Shown here: positions 7,102 through 8,224 of the stretch, piece after piece
Layout of the letters: each line of letters opens with the position of its first letter
Numbering within the stretch: the stretch's first letter is position 1
Assembly (NCBI GenBank): GCA_937883885.1
Contig: CAKZXL010000192.1
Coordinates: forward strand, 1-8,224
DNA from: an uncultured Aquincola sp.
GTDB taxonomy: Bacteria; Pseudomonadota; Gammaproteobacteria; Burkholderiales; Burkholderiaceae
DNA length: 8,224 nucleotides
Direction of reading: 5' to 3'
Position numbers and translations under genes: made by a program
Notes under the pieces: model-generated
The model's input: only the letters and a program-made list of their open reading frames with translations
Told to the model about the DNA's origin: nothing
Database searches by the model: none

Positions 7102-8224
7102 GCCGGCACCTGCACCCGGCAAGGCAGGGCCACGCGCACCGTGGTGCCGGCGCCGGGTGCGCTGTGCACCTGCACCTGACCCCCCAGCCCGTGCACCCGC
7201 TCGCGCATGCCGGCCAGCCCGTAGCCGCCGCCGGCCGTGGGCAGGTCGAAGCCCAGGCCGTCGTCGCGCACCACCAGCTCCACCTGCCGGTGGTCGGCGC
7301 CCAGCCGCCCCAGCCGCCCCAGCCGCATCACCACGAAGCCGGGCCGGGCGTGGCGCAGCGCATTGGTCAGGCACTCCTGCGCCGCGCGGTACAGCGTCAT
7401 CGCCACCTCCTCGTCCAGCTCGCCCAGCTCGTCGTCCTCGATGGCGGTGGCGAACACGATGTGCGGATTGCGGCTGCGCCATTGCTCGGCCAGGTCGCGC
7501 AGCGCGGCGGGCAGGCCCAGCTGGTCCAGCGCATCGGGCCGCAGGCGGTGCAGCATGTCGCGCACCAGCGCCATGGTCTGGCGGCACACGGCGGCGATGG
7601 CGCCGCCGCCGCGGCGTGCGGTGGCCAGGTCGCCGGCGCGCTCGATGGCGGCGGCCTCCACGCTCATCGCCGTCAGCGACTGGCCGATCTCGTCGTGCAG
7701 GTCGCGCGCCAGCGCCTTGCGCTCGTCCTCCTGCAGCCGCACGATGCGTTGCGTCAGGCGGCGGTTGTCGGTGATGGTCTGCTGCAGCTGGTCGGCCATG
7801 GTGTTGAAGTGGTGCCCGATGCGCGCCAGCTCCGGCAGGTCGAAGGCCGGCAGCCGGGTGGCCAGGCTGCCTTGTTCCAGCCGCACCAGCGCCTGCAGGA
7901 TCTGCCGCACCGGCGCCAGCGCCCGGCCCACCGCCCAGTACACCGCGCCGTTGATCAGCACGAACAGCCCGGCGATCAGCGCCAGCTGGCCGGCGGCGTC
8001 GGACCAGATCTCGGCGATCTCGGCCGTGGGGTCGGGCGTGATGCGCAGCCAACCTACCGCCTGGCCGCTGAACCAGACCGGCCGCGACACCGGCGCTGCT
8101 GCCTCCTGGGCGCCCAGCAGCCGCTCGAACCAGGCGGGCGCCCGTTCGGGCGGCGCTTCGTCGGTGCGGCGGTTGGTGTCGATCAGCTGGCCCTGCATGT
8201 CCACGAACTCGATGCGCAGGTGCC
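7098..8224 (-). CDS. Membrane sensor histidine kinase, HisKA_3/NarX-like (5' end cut by window)
   Basis: The reading frame stays open to the right edge, so the N-terminus, including the expected first membrane helix, is missing; 374 codons plus the stop are visible. The first part (HLRIEFVDMQGQLIDTNR to GWLRITPDPTAEIAEIW) looks like the end of a LapD/MoxY-type periplasmic sensing domain. It is followed by a membrane helix (LALIAGLFVLINGAVYWAV), a HAMP domain, and a HisKA_3 dimerisation domain with the phospho-acceptor His in ARDLHDEIGQSL (codon near 7695-7697). The HATPase domain has ECLTNALRHA as N box, VRDDGLGF as G1 and GGGYGLAGM as G2. All catalytic elements are present. The GTG at 8204 is in frame but is probably not the start, because homologous-looking residues continue upstream of it. 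Overlap with the NarL-type regulator marks that as its partner. The stimulus is unknown. Confidence 0.92.
   Translation of the reverse strand, partial: HLRIEFVDMQGQLIDTNRRTDEAPPERAPAWFERLLGAQEAAAPVSRPVWFSGQAVGWLRITPDPTAEIAEIWSDAAGQLALIAGLFVLINGAVYWAVGRALAPVRQILQALVRLEQGSLATRLPAFDLPELARIGHHFNTMADQLQQTITDNRRLTQRIVRLQEDERKALARDLHDEIGQSLTAMSVEAAAIERAGDLATARRGGGAIAAVCRQTMALVRDMLHRLRPDALDQLGLPAALRDLAEQWRSRNPHIVFATAIEDDELGELDEEVAMTLYRAAQECLTNALRHARPGFVVMRLGRLGRLGADHRQVELVVRDDGLGFDLPTAGGGYGLAGMRERVHGLGGQVQVHSAPGAGTTVRVALPCRVQVPA
7300..7326 (-). repeat. Three exact tandem copies of a 9-bp unit inside the kinase gene
   Basis: CCCAGCCGC (plus strand) occurs three times in a row without mismatch. It is in frame and encodes a repeated Arg-Leu-Gly in the kinase, in what should be a strand/loop of the ATPase domain just after VVM. 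Copy number changes would add or remove three residues without breaking the frame. Confidence 0.8.

Overview
The window is a gene-dense stretch of about 68% GC (my estimate by eye) from a Gram-negative chromosome. Codon use, the Kdp system and the style of the two-component genes suggest a beta-proteobacterium of the Burkholderiales (Rubrivivax/Leptothrix/Roseateles-like). This is inferred from protein style, not from a marker gene. I see no rRNA, tRNA, CRISPR array or transposase.

Layout. Bases 1-3424 (+) hold the distal end of a kdp potassium operon: perhaps the last codons of kdpC, then kdpD (sensor kinase) and kdpE (response regulator), which overlap by 28 nt. Everything from 3421 to the right edge lies on the minus strand. 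Read in its own direction, it starts at the right edge with a membrane histidine kinase (cut by the window end) and a NarL/FixJ-type response regulator, joined by an ATGA overlap. A 108-nt spacer follows, the longest gap in the window. After it comes a tightly overlapped three-gene cassette: a 57-codon small ORF with a perfect Shine-Dalgarno, a GNAT acetyltransferase fused to a C39-like cysteine peptidase, and a RimK-like ATP-grasp ligase with an N-terminal RLAN-type domain. kdpE and the ligase converge and share one CTAG as their two stop codons, so no terminator fits between them.

How the genes may work together. KdpD and KdpE form the usual K+-limitation / turgor phosphorelay controlling the high-affinity K+ ATPase. 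The kinase/NarL pair is a second, independent phosphorelay of unknown stimulus. The cassette between them combines amide-bond formation (ATP-grasp), acyl transfer (GNAT) and peptide cleavage (C39-like protease) with a possible small peptide. This is what one would expect of a peptide-modifying or peptide-synthesising pathway whose substrate is unknown. The spacer upstream of the cassette carries an 11-bp-spaced direct repeat that resembles sites bound by OmpR/PhoB-class regulators such as KdpE, so the cassette may answer to a flanking regulator. That last point is a hypothesis.
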